Assembly: GCA_963513935.1 (NCBI GenBank)
Contig: OY740768.1
Location: forward strand, 34,904,216-34,968,215
Direction of reading: 5' to 3'
Length of the DNA: 64,000 nt
From: Aphrophora alni
Lineage: Eukaryota > Arthropoda > Insecta > Hemiptera > Aphrophoridae
Below are positions 11,846-23,635 of the stretch, piece by piece. A model generated the notes under the pieces. That model made no database searches and was not told the DNA's origin. It was given only the letters and a program-made list of their open reading frames with translations. A program made the position numbers and the translations under genes. The first letter of the stretch is position 1, and each line of letters begins with the position of its first letter.

Positions 11846-13257
11846 CAGTGGCCTTCGTAATGTTAGAAACGTCAAAAGCTGCAACAATGATGTTAATTTA
11901 GTGATTGAAAAAAAAAATTGTATTTTAAATTTTTTGAGATATCAAAATGTATAAACTAATTGATATCACCTTGCAAAGCCACTATACATTTCTAAAAAGA
12001 AATATACTTTATTCTTTTAAGGGGCTGCCATATTGTATGGATATGAAATGATGCCATAATGATAGTGGGATTTATATATATATATATATATGAATGGATA
12101 GTTTATTCCTGACAATGATTTTGAACAAAGAAAAAAAAGTTTTTATTGTTAAACTTCATTTTTTTAAAAATATTATTTTGTGCTAGGATGTTAGAAAGGT
12201 AGTTTCCATTTAAGTATGTTTCCTAACATGACATCCATTCACCATTTTATAGTTAAATTTAAAGCAACTAGTTCCGTATTTAATCGTCAACATGTTTGAA
12301 GACACACAGTTTTAAATGATGATCCAATAGAAGATGTGAGGGTAAGTTGTTGTTCTCCAAAAAAGTCTTCAAGGAAATAGACAAAAGGGAATATCCTATG
12401 ATAGTGCTTTTAAAGTCACTCGAATATTTAGCATAAAATTACACAAATTTGTACAAGTTAATTCTGACTGATTATGTTACCAGACTGTACTGTTGTCTGT
12501 GGTTTAACAGTTTTGTTCGAGAACAGTTTTGGACTCAGTTGAGGGATGGTTTCATTCAAGTAGATATGGTAAAAATAAAAATGAGTTCTACTGGAGCTTT
12601 GAAAAACTTCATGTCAATAGCCTCTGCATCTCAAAAAAAAAAATGCTGCGTGGAGTGCTATTTCATGACGGAAAATTATTGGTTTTATTTTTGGTTTGAA
12701 AACATAATCAATGGAGAGCTCTTATCGAGATTTCTTATACACTTTATTGTATTGTTAGTGAAAGATGAAATGTTTTCATAGTTTCAACAAGATGGTGTCA
12801 CATGCCATATGGCTAACTCAACAATAGATCTAGTGAAAGACTTATTGGAAGAGGATTGTGGCTAGCTTAGGTCTCCTGATCTCTTTTCAGCGAATTATTT
12901 CCTCTCTAGCTACTTAAGGAATCGTGCTTTTCACAATAATCCTTAAATTATTTAGGAAGTTGAAGGAAACATAACTTACCTGGTAATACTCAGGAATTAG
13001 TACTAATGTACTTGGAAGAAAAATATGCGAAGAATTATATATTTGTGAAAATGATGGCCATTTTGAAAATTTACTTTAAAAATTCTATCAATGTTAAAAG
13101 CAATATTCTTATTTTTTAGTTGAAATATGTATATTGCAATTTAACTATAAAGAAATGTTCTGATTAAATGAATCTTGGTTACGTTTTTAAAATGCATACT
13201 CTATATAAACTGGCAAACAATGTTTTCTTTCAAGTTTTATTACTACAGGCCAAAAAG
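11846..13257 (+). mobile_element. Decayed mariner-like (IS630/Tc1) element with transposase remnant
   Basis: The left end CAGTGGCCTTCGTAATG (11846) and the reversed right end (near 13257) share GGCCT and GTAAT blocks beside TA dinucleotides. Between about 12270 and 13080 a transposase can be followed through several stops and shifts: EFYWSFEKLHVNS, then FQQDGVTCHMANSTIDLV (second catalytic Asp), LRSPDL (third Asp), and a C-terminal block near 13030 resembling ENDGGHFE. The longest unbroken piece is 12449-12781. The family transposes by cut-and-paste at TA, but this copy is dead. The element limits are less certain than the transposase call. Confidence 0.6.
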
Positions 13258-13479
13258 TAATAAAACCCAATATATATAATATTTAAATTTTGTATGGATA
13301 GGAGACGCAGACTTATCTCGTAAAGTGATTCTTGATATTAACCTAGTATTACATAAAAAGAAAAACACTAATGTTCTGAAATATTTCATGAACACTGTTC
13401 ACTTTCTCAATCAGTAGAAGTATACATAAACATGAAGTATAATACAGTATGTATACATAAACTGTTTTTTCTGAATACT

Positions 13480-15660
13480 TTTGCATTTCCAGAAAAATGT
13501 TCTTTTCAATGGATAAAAGTGTCAGATTGCTCAGTCGGGTTTGTCTTTTCGTGTGGCTCTGAGATAAGTCTTTTTAAGACAGAGAAACTTTTTTCTACTG
13601 TTACGGCTGTAGAAGGAAATGTTGAAATTAATTCTGCAAGTTTGTATACTTCATATTCAAATTATTTAGTTTCATGTAGTTTGTAATTTCATTAACAGAT
13701 ATTTCTTTATACTCTCATCCTGAGTGTACAGTACATTAAGTTCATTTTTAAGGTAAACTATATCAAAGTATGAAGCATGTGGTTATTTAAAGTTCTACTA
13801 TTAAAATATGAGGAAACTTTTTAGAAGATATACAAAATCGTTGGAATATAATAACAATATGAATTTCAGATATTTTGGAATTCAAATCAAGATTTTATCT
13901 GTGTCATTAATGTATCAAAAATTTCAATAAAAATACGCTATAATTTACAATGGTCGTTATTTCTCTGCCTTATTGATTTTGAGTCATATTCTGTACCTTC
14001 AGCTTCAGAATAATTTGTAGCTTCTGCAGATATGTATTAAAATCATCTCTATTTTTGTACAATAATATTTCAAGTGAAAAATATACGACCTAGACTGGGA
14101 ATCAAACCCAGGACCTTTGGCTTTACGCGTCAATACTCTACCAACTGAGCTATCCAAGTCGCTTCCCAGCACAGGGCGTAAACTTCTCACTTGACTTTTA
14201 CGTTTAATTGCTGCAATTTTGAGTTTCCAAACTAAATTACCAACCAAAATTCCAAACTAAAAAAATTGTTGCCATATGATGCTAAAAAAATTCCAAAAGT
14301 TGTAGATGCCCTTATTTGTTGAATCTTCAGTCTCATTATAGCCTTTAAATGCATATTCTATCTACCCAAGAAATGTTTCTGCATCAATTAATCTTTTTAA
14401 AATAAGTCTATTTTCTTTAATTTTTTTACTATGTTGAGTGTCCACAATTTTCTTACGTAAATTCATAGAATATTGTAAGTGTGTGGAGTTAAATCTTTAT
14501 GCTTTAAGAGCTTTTAAACAAAAATCAAGTTACCTATCTATTTGTAAGTCTGCGTTCTTACAAATTTCTCATTAAGTTTACCATTTAATTTACCTGAAGG
14601 GCAGGGTTGCACTCTCAATCGTACTTAACAGTTACTCCTATAACATGGCACATGGTTATCACAATGAAGTTAGCCAGACATACTTAGTAAAACAGAAATC
14701 TCCCTTTTTATTTTATTCAAAAACAAAAACATTATCATTTAAATCAACAAAAAGAATTATTAACATTCAATATTCATCTCTATGAAATACTAAAATTATT
14801 AACATGTGTAAAGTCAATGTTCCTATTAATGTTCCAAAATAAAGTTCCTTTTACATTTTATCTTAATTAAACCAATGATGTTAACTTTGAATGTTTTTTC
14901 ACTCTACTCACGAGTTACCATGTCCATATATTTTAGTTTGTTTTAAACCTCACAACTAACGGAGATCCTCCATCTTAAACTGAATGCGAGTCCGTCCAGT
15001 CATCTCTCAATGCGACTGATAGGTGTAGGACTCTGACAAAGACTGATTAAGCCACGCTTCTAGAAGATGCTTGGTAAAGCTAACGCTGAGGCTTCTGGGA
15101 AATCTCTCGTTTTCCGTTTTCATGGGGTTCGGCTTACTAATTGCTTTCACCTTACGTTGCATTAACTTCGATGGTTACAAGTCCATATGACTTTACGCAC
15201 ACAGTTTGAAATTATATTTTACAATTACTTATCTCCATTATACAATTCCTATTAATTATATTATTAGTATATCTTTATTATTATTTGAATGTTTAATTAT
15301 TTTTTATTATCATTAACATTAATTGTTTTATTATATAATATATTTTATTGGTTGGAAGATGTCCCATGCTTACAATATGTTCAAATCTTTGAGAGACAAA
15401 AATCTGTTATACACTGGATATTCGAATATGACTAAGAGATTTTGGATGTTTTAACTATTAAAGCTGATCTTATTCCATGGGTAAACATGACAGGAAAAAA
15501 GCAAACATGCCCTGCAAAACAATTTATTTAATGCACTTGAGCCATATAACCAAGGATATTGGGTATAGTTTCTTTGATTAAAACATTGAGTATAAAATTG
15601 CTGTTTTTTCTTTATATTCACTTTTAAGTTTTGAAAGGGTCTAGCTATCTTCACTATTGA
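13480..15660 (-). pseudogene. hAT transposase relic, ZMYM1-like, with insertions
   Basis: Three blocks occur in the right order on the minus strand. At 15654-15451 there is a TTF-type zinc domain (YTQYPWLYGSSALNKLFCRACLLF). At about 14440-14290 is NRLILKRLIDAETFLG followed by AFKGYNETEDSTNKG. At about 13640-13480 is the C-terminal dimerisation region (FPSTAVTVEKSFSVLKRL, then in another frame RLSNLTLLSIEKN). These are hallmarks of the hAT family related to vertebrate ZMYM1. Stops and shifts break the frame. About 1 kb lies between the first two blocks, where the family normally has far fewer residues, so foreign DNA has probably inserted (14480-15450). A tRNA-derived SINE-like piece separates the last two blocks. 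Confidence 0.7.
14088..14159 (-). repeat. tRNA-derived SINE head (tRNA-like, not a functional tRNA)
   Basis: A 72-nt cloverleaf can be drawn on the minus strand: acceptor ACTTGGA with TCTAGGT, A box TAGCTCAGTTGG, B box GGTTTGATTCC, and a perfect T stem CTGGG/CCCAG. The anticodon stem has a mismatch, the loop lacks the invariant U33, and the B box has T where RNA genes normally have C. This fits the head of a tRNA-derived SINE inserted in the hAT relic rather than a translation tRNA. Confidence 0.75.
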
Positions 15661-16847
15661 ACTTTATCGTCATATGGAAGTCGGTAAAACGAAATACTTT
15701 TCAATGGTTCATTAATTATATTACTAATTTTAATTTATTATTTTCGAGGTCCAAACTAGTAGTAAAATAATAATAACTGAGTAGTAATGTTAGTCTATTA
15801 ATTAAACCAATTTTGCAATAAAGTAGGGTGATCATGTGTATCAAGATTAAGGATTTAGCGCCTTAATAAACAAGTGGGATAGTGTTTTTTAAACAAAATT
15901 ATAAACTATCATAAATGATAAATTATAAATTGTATAGCATATATCAGCATGGCACACACACCAAGTACATCTGCATGGCACACGAAGGAAAACTAGACAC
16001 ACAAAACAAATAATTTACACACAATTCTATTATTCTAGCTCTCTAGAAAGCAGACTTACTGTGTTAAAATCTCGAAAAACATCCTTTTCTTCCTCACTTA
16101 CTATTGTTATTCAGTTAACATTGGGGGAAGTGTTCATTCTCTATCTGTGAAGACATGAGTAAAGCAGGTTTTGGTGAAATAAAAATCTGTTAAGTGGGAA
16201 TAAACTTGTAAAATAATTTTATATTCAGATATCATCTTAATTAAAATTTTTACATTTGAAAAGTGTACACTCACATTCTGATTTATTTTTATGACATCAA
16301 TACTTGGGCTTCGCAGCTAGCTTATAATAGTCATATATACAATGTTTTTTCTTTTTTTTCAGTGGTTCATATTGATAGTTTTATCTTAAGCTATATTTCG
16401 AAGTGGATTTTGGATAATCCTGATAATTACAAATTTTAAATGTAATTTAATTTTCATTCGTTCTATTTCGTTTATTTAACAAAAATATAATTGTAAACAT
16501 TTAGATTAAGAGTGAGATTTAATATTTAAACTCAATGTAAAATAATTGCATATAATTAACAATGTTTTGTAATGATACGTAAAATCTATATAGGCCTACT
16601 GATAATAATGTTTTAGATACATAGCTAATATAATACAGCTGATCAAGTTGTTGATTGTAAATTTTATATAATCAATTTAATTTAGAAGAAGTTTACGTTT
16701 TGGCACTAAATGTACAGTTAAGCACATTTCTTTTAAATATTTATCACACTACACTAAACGCAATATCATATAAGCAATTGGTTTTATAGATTTCTGGTGG
16801 AACAGAATTTGTGTTTTTATTTACCCAATTCCCACTAAATTTAATTA
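15661..16847. other. AT-rich intergenic DNA, no gene seen
   Basis: No supported feature between the hAT relic and the Tigger-like element. Nothing resembling the missing 5' exons of PEX10 was found here. Confidence 0.4.
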
Positions 16848-18151
16848 CAGTAAAACCCTTGGTTAGTTTGATCCCGGATCATTCCATATTCGTTATAATT
16901 TGACAGAAGCCAAAGTTAACTCTACCACTATGATTTGAGAATTGCACAAGCCAGACAGTCCAGTCAGTGGTGAGTACTGTATTGTCTTCACCAGGACACC
17001 AATCCCTATTGTTTGCACAATTGTCATACCCATGTCACCACTCAGGTTTATCCCTCACTTTCCAAGTCTTTATTGACTCGAAGTGCTGAAGGGGCATGAC
17101 AAGTTTTATTTTACAGTTTAGACATAGCGTTATGTGTTTTCAAAATATCGAGCAAGAAAAGATATTTCTGTATCAATGGAATGAAATTAGAGGCATTAAA
17201 AGTAATTGATAAAGGAGAAAGTATAAACAAAGTGGTGAATGAGTTTAATGTTAGATGAACCACGATACTTGAGTGGAAGAAGAGGAGATCAAAAATTGAA
17301 TCTTGGTGTGACATAATACTATGTACAGAATCTCTAATAGAAAGAAGAACTATGAAATATGTAGAGTATGAAAAAGTTAGTGAGGCTCTTTATCAATAGT
17401 TTAGGAAAAATGGAACACTTCTATTTGGACCAATTCTAGAGGAAAAAGCTCTTAAGTTCTATGAAGAACTCAAAGAAGATGGAGAACCCAGATTCACCGC
17501 AAACAATGACTGGCTGGATTTGTGGAAGCAATGATATGGAGTGAAACGGCTGATCATCTGTGACAAAAGACTGATCTTTAGACAATGCTTCAACTCTTGG
17601 AAAAAAACCCATTGATAATTTGTAGAAAATGAATTTCCTGAAATTGAGGCTAAGAATAAGGAAAATACTACTGAGGTAGTCGATTTGATGAAGAAAGTTC
17701 CAGGGTGCAAGGAAACTTTGGACGGGAACATAGAAGAGTGGATGGATCCAAGACGCAACAAGTGAACTGGGTGCAGATGATGAAATCATTGCAGCTGTGT
17801 ATAGATTGTGTTTTATGGGTCAAGAAATGATGACCCATACTGAAGGCGATTGAGGGAACAACAGGGGTGTCTTCAATGCACATACTTTTCCTTTTCGTCG
17901 GTTTTGTGATGAAGCAAGAAGGTGGAGAAACTAAAATTAAAAACATTCAAGAAATAGACGATTTTTTTTACACAGTAATATAAGTTGTAATGTACTGGTG
18001 AATTTGGTTTTGAATTGTTATTGAATGTATAAGTAGTCATCAATTTATTTGGTCTATTCATGGAAACAGTCTTCAATTTCGTGTAATTCAACATTTCGGT
18101 AATTGGGCACCCGCTAAGTACACATTATGTCAAACTACTGTGGCTTTACTA
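16848..18151 (+). mobile_element. Tigger/pogo-like element with both ends
   Basis: Left end CAGTAAAACCCTTGGTTAGTTTGA at 16848, and a matching inverted right end (TCAAACTACTGTGGCTTTACTA) ending at 18151, each next to TA. The transposase (17181-17800) retains a CENP-B-type helix-turn-helix start (MKLEALKVIDKGESINKVV), EWKKRRSKIES, FGPILEEKALKFYEEL and WKQ-YGVKRL, then jumps to a C-terminal piece containing VPGCKETLDGNIEEWMD. The catalytic DDE region between them is missing, and in-frame stops interrupt the rest. It is an internally deleted, dead copy. Confidence 0.75.
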
Positions 18152-18495
18152 TATTTTCTTTAAATAATATGTAACTCCAACACTGATTTGGGTTTAAGCA
18201 ATATAATGTGAAGGTTATAATAGTTGGCAAAAAACCATTAAAAAAAATCCATGTTTGGTTACTAGTCCATCCTGCTTATGTGTATTTTATTTTATTTTCA
18301 ATTTCAAGTTTCTTTTCAGGTCTGATTTATTGTATTATTTTGTGTTTAAAGTTTTACTGCTATTTATTATCTTTTATGTTGTGTTTTGTATATGTATGGG
18401 AATCATTGAACAAATAAAATTGAGTATTATAGAATTATACTCAACATACGTAACATTTTAATGTAAGTGTAATTTGTTTATATATTTTGTTTCAG

Positions 18496-20138
18496 AGAAG
18501 GCTTATTTTGATAATGCTTGATAGTTTTGGAAGTGTAATCATTTTATCAATTCTTTCCCAAATAGAATATTATTTTAGAAATAATCCTTTTATACGTCCG
18601 GAAGCTAAAAGTGATCTACTGAATTGTATCTCTGTATTAAGGAATATTATACCTTTTATTGAACGGATACATAGAGCTAATTTCTATGCCTTTGGCATGT
18701 TTTACCATCTATCCAAAAGATTTACTGGAATTCAATATGTAAGTATTTATTCCTTAATGTTACTTAATACTCATTTTTATTTGAATAATCTATTCATACA
18801 GAAAATGTCACCGATTGTTATATTGATTGTCTTTTTAATTTAATTTTACTGCTACACTATGATGTATTTGCCATCAATATATTGGAGCAATGATGTCACT
18901 GAATCATTGTTAAATAAATGCAGTATGTGTTTCAGAAGTTTTTACTAATTTAAGTAAAGTGAAGTCTTATTATTCTAAATAGTCTGTTATAACAGGTAGT
19001 TTTAATAATGATGAAAAAACCTACCATAATTTTCGTTCAGTGTATATTTACTACTTTTAAAAATTTTGAATAGTCTTCTCCATTTGAAGATTTTGAGAAT
19101 TTACTTGGAAGAACGAGAAAAATTGGTTGGACTTAAACTGTAATTTAAATCAATATTGAGCTTGACTTGATAGAATAAATAACTTTAATATCTTTAGTTA
19201 TAGTTTAGTTATTGTAGCTCGTGAATGGCTGAAGATGGCAATTTTGTTGTTGAAACACGTTTGAATAAATAAACATTTTAGTGAGAATTTGTGTTCAAGT
19301 TTTATTCTATTAAGTAAATTCAACTGCAATACTGAAACTTGAAAATATTGAGCGAATTTAATCAGATTTTAAAATTTGAAGTTATCTAGAAAGTGTGCGG
19401 TTAGGCAAATTTACTCGACAGAATTCGTCCTGTAACTTTTATACACTTACCATGGTTTGTATTTAAAAAATGGATTTAAAATATTAACAAAACAGAATAA
19501 CTGATTTGTATTTTATTTTTCGTTATGAACACTTACCACATAAAAACGGATGAATTTAAATAATCCTGTCTGTTCGTTTATGTTTCTACTCTACTTCTGT
19601 GTTTATTAGTTTTATTTTATAACTTGTAAACGAAGAGGTTTTAATTACTCTTTCTAAATAATGGATTCTCAATTTTGTCATATTCTTTCTTACACACCCT
19701 TGTGCATATTATTATCCTGAGATTACCATAGAGACCATACAGCCAAATTTATTTGAACTAAAATGGTTTATGATTTTTCAGGTTTTAGTGTGGCGATGGT
19801 TAAAAGATTATCAATCGCTAAATGGCTTCAGATTGCTAGGTTTTGTTACTTTTATTCATTTACTAGCGGTTGCAATTAACTCAATGTGGTCTTGGTTTAA
19901 TGCACCTCCAGAAGGAGGAACTGTTACTTATGAACCTCCAAAAGTATCTTTGTTGAAAGTAAAAGACAGAAAGTGTACTTTGTGTTTGGATGAACGAAGA
20001 AATGTCAGTACAACACCTTGCGGCCATCTCTTCTGTTGGACATGCATAATGGATTGGTTACAGACACAAAATCAATGTCCTCTTTGTCGTGAAAGAGTTG
20101 AACCTTCCCGTGTTGTACCATTGCAAAACTATTTGTGA
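18496..20138 (+). CDS. PEX10: Peroxisome biogenesis factor 10 (PEX10), last two exons
   Basis: PEX10 is a peroxisomal-membrane RING-type ubiquitin ligase that works with PEX2 and PEX12 in recycling the import receptor PEX5. Exon A is 18496-18738 (acceptor TTTGTTTCAG, donor GTAAGT; 81 codons) and exon B is 19782-20138 (acceptor TTTTTCAG; 118 codons plus TGA); the join keeps phase 0. Exon A carries the family block IHRANFYAFGMFYHLSKRFT. Exon B carries a membrane-proximal hydrophobic stretch (FVTFIHLLAVAI) and a C-terminal C3HC4 RING: CTLC, then CGHLFCWTC, then CPLC, followed by the conserved end VPLQNYL. The family's N-terminal 100 or more residues are missing. They must lie in exons further upstream that I could not identify, separated by the Tigger relic and other repeats. 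A poly(A) signal follows 25 bp after the stop. The RING is intact and the gene looks functional. Confidence 0.93.
19222..19262 (+). ncRNA. Hammerhead-like relic in PEX10 intron
   Basis: CTGAAGA (intact CUGANGA box), a helix II of about five pairs with G-U pairs (GGCAA/TTGTT), GAAA, ACACGT, then T. The upstream GTAGCTCGTG matches the copy at 41.24 kb, so both belong to one repeat family. Helix I no longer pairs here. The flanking GAGCTTGACTT (about 19158) also recurs, inverted, next to the 41-kb pair. Confidence 0.55.
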
Positions 20139-20162
20139 TGTAGTTGATATATAGTTATACAA

Positions 20163-20168
20163 AATAAA
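20163..20168 (+). terminator. PEX10 poly(A) signal
   Basis: AATAAA 25 bp downstream of the PEX10 stop codon; further AATAAA copies follow within 40 bp. Confidence 0.7.
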
Positions 20169-20758
20169 ACTGTTTAATTCAAAATAAATAAAATTATTAA
20201 TAATTAAATAATAAAATAAAAATTATAAAATATCTGCTAAATTATTATTAGTTTTAATTGTGATCTTTCATAGTATTGCTTACTATTGTCTCTAATTTTT
20301 TAATCGAATGTAACTTATTTTCTTTGTTTAAAATTTCTAAACAAAGAATTGAAATATTAATTGTTAATTGATAAGTAGGCGGATTAAATATTAATGGGAT
20401 ATTCAGTAATTAACAGTGATTAAATTTGGATTACAGTTATTGGAAAAGAAGCTATTCAATAACAATAATTGCCGACTGTACCTAATATTGTTATCAGTGA
20501 CGAACACTGGTATGTGTTATTAAATTATACTCAAATACTGAAGTTTCTTGCATGTTAGAAACACTATTTTTCTGGAATGTAATATATCGTGAAAGTATAT
20601 TTTGATATTTTTAGCTTAATGACAAATTTCCTGTCACCATATTGGTGTCATAAAGTAGTACAGCAACTTTTGTGGAATAGTATTTTAAATAACTTTTTTT
20701 ACTACATTAAATTTAAAACCTTTAATTAATATAATACTATGTGTAAATATGATCTGTT

Positions 20759-20762
<4 letters not shown>

Positions 20763-20822
<60 letters not shown>
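20763..20822. repeat. (TA)n microsatellite
   Basis: About 60 bp of uninterrupted TA dinucleotide. Similar TA tracts occur at 12078-12091, 31072-31107, 43217-43238, 45320-45362 and 51987-52046. Confidence 0.95.
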
Positions 20823-20825
<3 letters not shown>

Positions 20826-22700
20826 AAAAGGTGGAGCTACATTAATTCCTGTATAAATAATTATTTAATTATAATTAATCAAAATGGTAATGGTTTAAGT
20901 CTCTATGTAACTAATCCTTTATGGTAAAATTAAGTTATAACTTTACCTATGTTTTATATATTTTACAAGAGGTATAATTATTTTACTTGGATAAGTTTAT
21001 ATTTTTCGTTCACTATTGTCATGTATTTGTTATAAAAATATAAAATAAGAGCTGTATACATTTGCATGTTAGAGCTGTTACATAACCGTTAGGTGTTGGA
21101 GATGAAAAAATGTATGTTTTCGAAACAAATTGAAATCATTATCTTAGTCAGCTTGTAATATTGTAAATAATATTTATATTGGTTGTTACAAATTTGTTAT
21201 GCTCGTAAATATATTTATTATTTTGCACCATATTAAATATTGTAATTTATTTTTACTTTTCTTTCATATAAGCTACCTTTGACAATTGTTTATCTTCAGT
21301 TACATAAAATTTACAAATTCTGAGTATTAAGTCAACAATTTATCTTACTTCTTTTATCTTCACAAATACATTTAATTTTAAATTTGTTTAGGTTTGTATA
21401 CAGTTGTAAAATTATGAAATCTATTTATAGTTTATTTGCAATATCCTCAGAATAACTGTATGAAATTTTAATAAAAATAAAAGATAATTAGTCCTTAATG
21501 GTTGGTTGGCTATTGTTCTTGACTGACATATCAGAAGTTACATCATCTCTGAAGAAACTGGTTTTCGTTTAAAATTTTTTGAATTTATATAATAAATTTT
21601 AAATCTTAAATAAATATTAGTGGAAAACTTAACTGCTAATAAAACAATACAACTAAATGTTGTGGGAAGGGGAGGGAACTACAAAGTATTAATGGAATAT
21701 ATGTTGCTACAGTCACAAATAGAAGCTTTGTTAAACAAAATGTGAAGTATTACACATTTTTTATATTTACCTAAATACAACATTGGTCATTGCCACATCA
21801 TATTTTTGCCTCTCTGATGATATATCTTTGAACATCTAACAACCTGTTGATGGTTTGAACAATAACAGAATGAGAGAAGGAGGAGAGCAGTGGTGGCTAG
21901 TCAGAGGAGGCAATGGAGGCCAGAGGTATTTTATTAAATATATAAATAAAATATATGAAACCTCTAAATAATATTATGGACTTTAGTAGTCAATGTATCA
22001 ACAATAATAAAAGTGATAGAAGCAGAGTTTTAGCTGGTCGCTCTAATACAAAGTGATGGTGGAGAGGCGATATATTGTCTGTGGAGGCTAGATGGTCAGT
22101 AATCCTGCACAAAGTGCATTGTTTGTGGGTTGCTGTGTCTACGGTTTATCATATATTCGTATGTATGTTTGTGTTATTTTAATCTCTGAAATGGACATAC
22201 ACTACATATGTGCTAGTTCTTCACAAATAATACTAAGAAAGTTTTTTTCCAAAATTGATACTAAAATTTTTAATTTTAATTCCAAAAAGTCATGTTTAAA
22301 AAATTCTGAAAAGTAGTTTACTATAAGACAAAGTTTCATGTGCAAAGTTTCAAAATGGGATGGTAATGGGTTCTTAAAAATATTATTTTCTGTTTAGATA
22401 AGGTTTTGTATATGTTTACATTTTTTATTCAGAAAAGATATACAATTTCAGGCATAAGTAAGTTTAAACAAACTTATTATTAACCAAATATGTAACAGAG
22501 ATAGTCTTACCTTCAAGAATATTGAGTTTTAAAGATGGATTTGCATTACAATTAACGTATAATGGATTATATGACACTGGTTTAAGAGTTTAAAAATATT
22601 TCATGATTATCACTTCACACTGTCATGGAATAAAAATTTAGTATAACACTGTCATTATATTAATTATACATTGTAACTTAGCAAAGCTCACTGAGAACAT
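20823..22700. other. Intergenic DNA; one unpaired hAT-like end
   Basis: No gene recognised. CAGTGGTGGCTAG at 21888-21900 resembles a terminus used by some hAT elements, but I found no matching inverted end, so it is not called as an element. Confidence 0.35.
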
Positions 22701-22729
22701 TTAAATAGTGCCTCATTACTTGCTAAACT

Positions 22730-23500
22730 GTCATTTTCTGGTGAAGCATAGTTTCCTCCTGTTGGAGTAAATGGACACACAAGACGGAGTATGTCTGTTA
22801 TGAAAACCTACAGAACATCTGGTTTTCTTGGGTAGCAGAATGATGGTGATGGACCACAGGGATGAAGAGAAGTTACATTAACTGATGGTGGGTTGCAAAG
22901 CATTTTTGGCAAACAATATTTATAGGTTATAAGTTGACCATCAGTGATAACTCCTAGTTTTGACTTTTCAGTCATGAGCTTAACGTTATGATTTATTGTG
23001 CATACACGTACTGAATGAGTTCCTTTAGAACCTGCTAAAATTCAGTACTTTGACTGTAGTTCGGCAAATTTAAAAAACCCTACATTATATTTTGGAAAAT
23101 TTTCCTATAACAATGAACATGCCTCTTTTAAATTGCATAGTACTGTATTAGCCTTTTAGAACATTTAGTTTTGTTTTCATCTTGATTGGTAATAGTAACA
23201 CAATCTATGATGCCTGGCATTGCTCTACTGACCTCGTCATTTTCATAGAATTAAATTACTGCTTCCACCACTTCTCTTTTGCAAGATTTTTGCCCGGTTT
23301 CAGATTGGGGTTTTCTAAAATGCCTTTTTCTTTAACGATTTTCTTTGACTGACGAACCATGTAGTTAGGAGTGTTAGACTAGCTCACGATTTTTTTATTC
23401 CTCAAGATTCGGGTAGACAAGTCAATATCATAATTTTGTTTTACCCTACAAGTTGAATTATTGAAGTTAACTTTTAGATTTTGAATAACTGAATCGTCTT
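22730..23500 (-). pseudogene. Unclassified transposon-type gene relic
   Basis: A broken minus-strand reading with several stops contains, in order, FFKFAELQSKY, LAGSKGTHSVRVCTINHNVKLM, DGQLITYKYCLPKMLCNPP and GNYASPENDSLA. I recall this arrangement from multicopy, transposon-associated arthropod proteins annotated only as uncharacterised. I do not assign a superfamily. The conserved His/Cys spacing (CTIxxNVKLM with a later MLCNPP) suggests a once-folded domain. Stops and shifts show it is dead here. Confidence 0.5.
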
Positions 23501-23635
23501 AAGTTTTCATTTTCATAGCAATCAGAAGAGTCACATATAAATTGAGTAATAGTTACTTGAATAGTTATTAACGTATATCTGACATACTATTGGGTTATTT
23601 ATAGTAAGATTTTTAATACATTCCATCTGATTAGT

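Noticed and set aside
13432..13686. 84-codon + strand frame
   Set aside because: Antisense shadow of the hAT C-terminal domain on the minus strand.
14088..14159. tRNA gene on the minus strand
   Set aside because: Cloverleaf and boxes are present, but the anticodon stem is mismatched, U33 is missing and it sits inside transposon debris; better read as a SINE head.
18208..18461. Two overlapping hydrophobic + strand frames just before the PEX10 exon
   Set aside because: AT-rich, Phe/Tyr/Leu-rich chance frames with no PEX10 N-terminal similarity; treated as intron.
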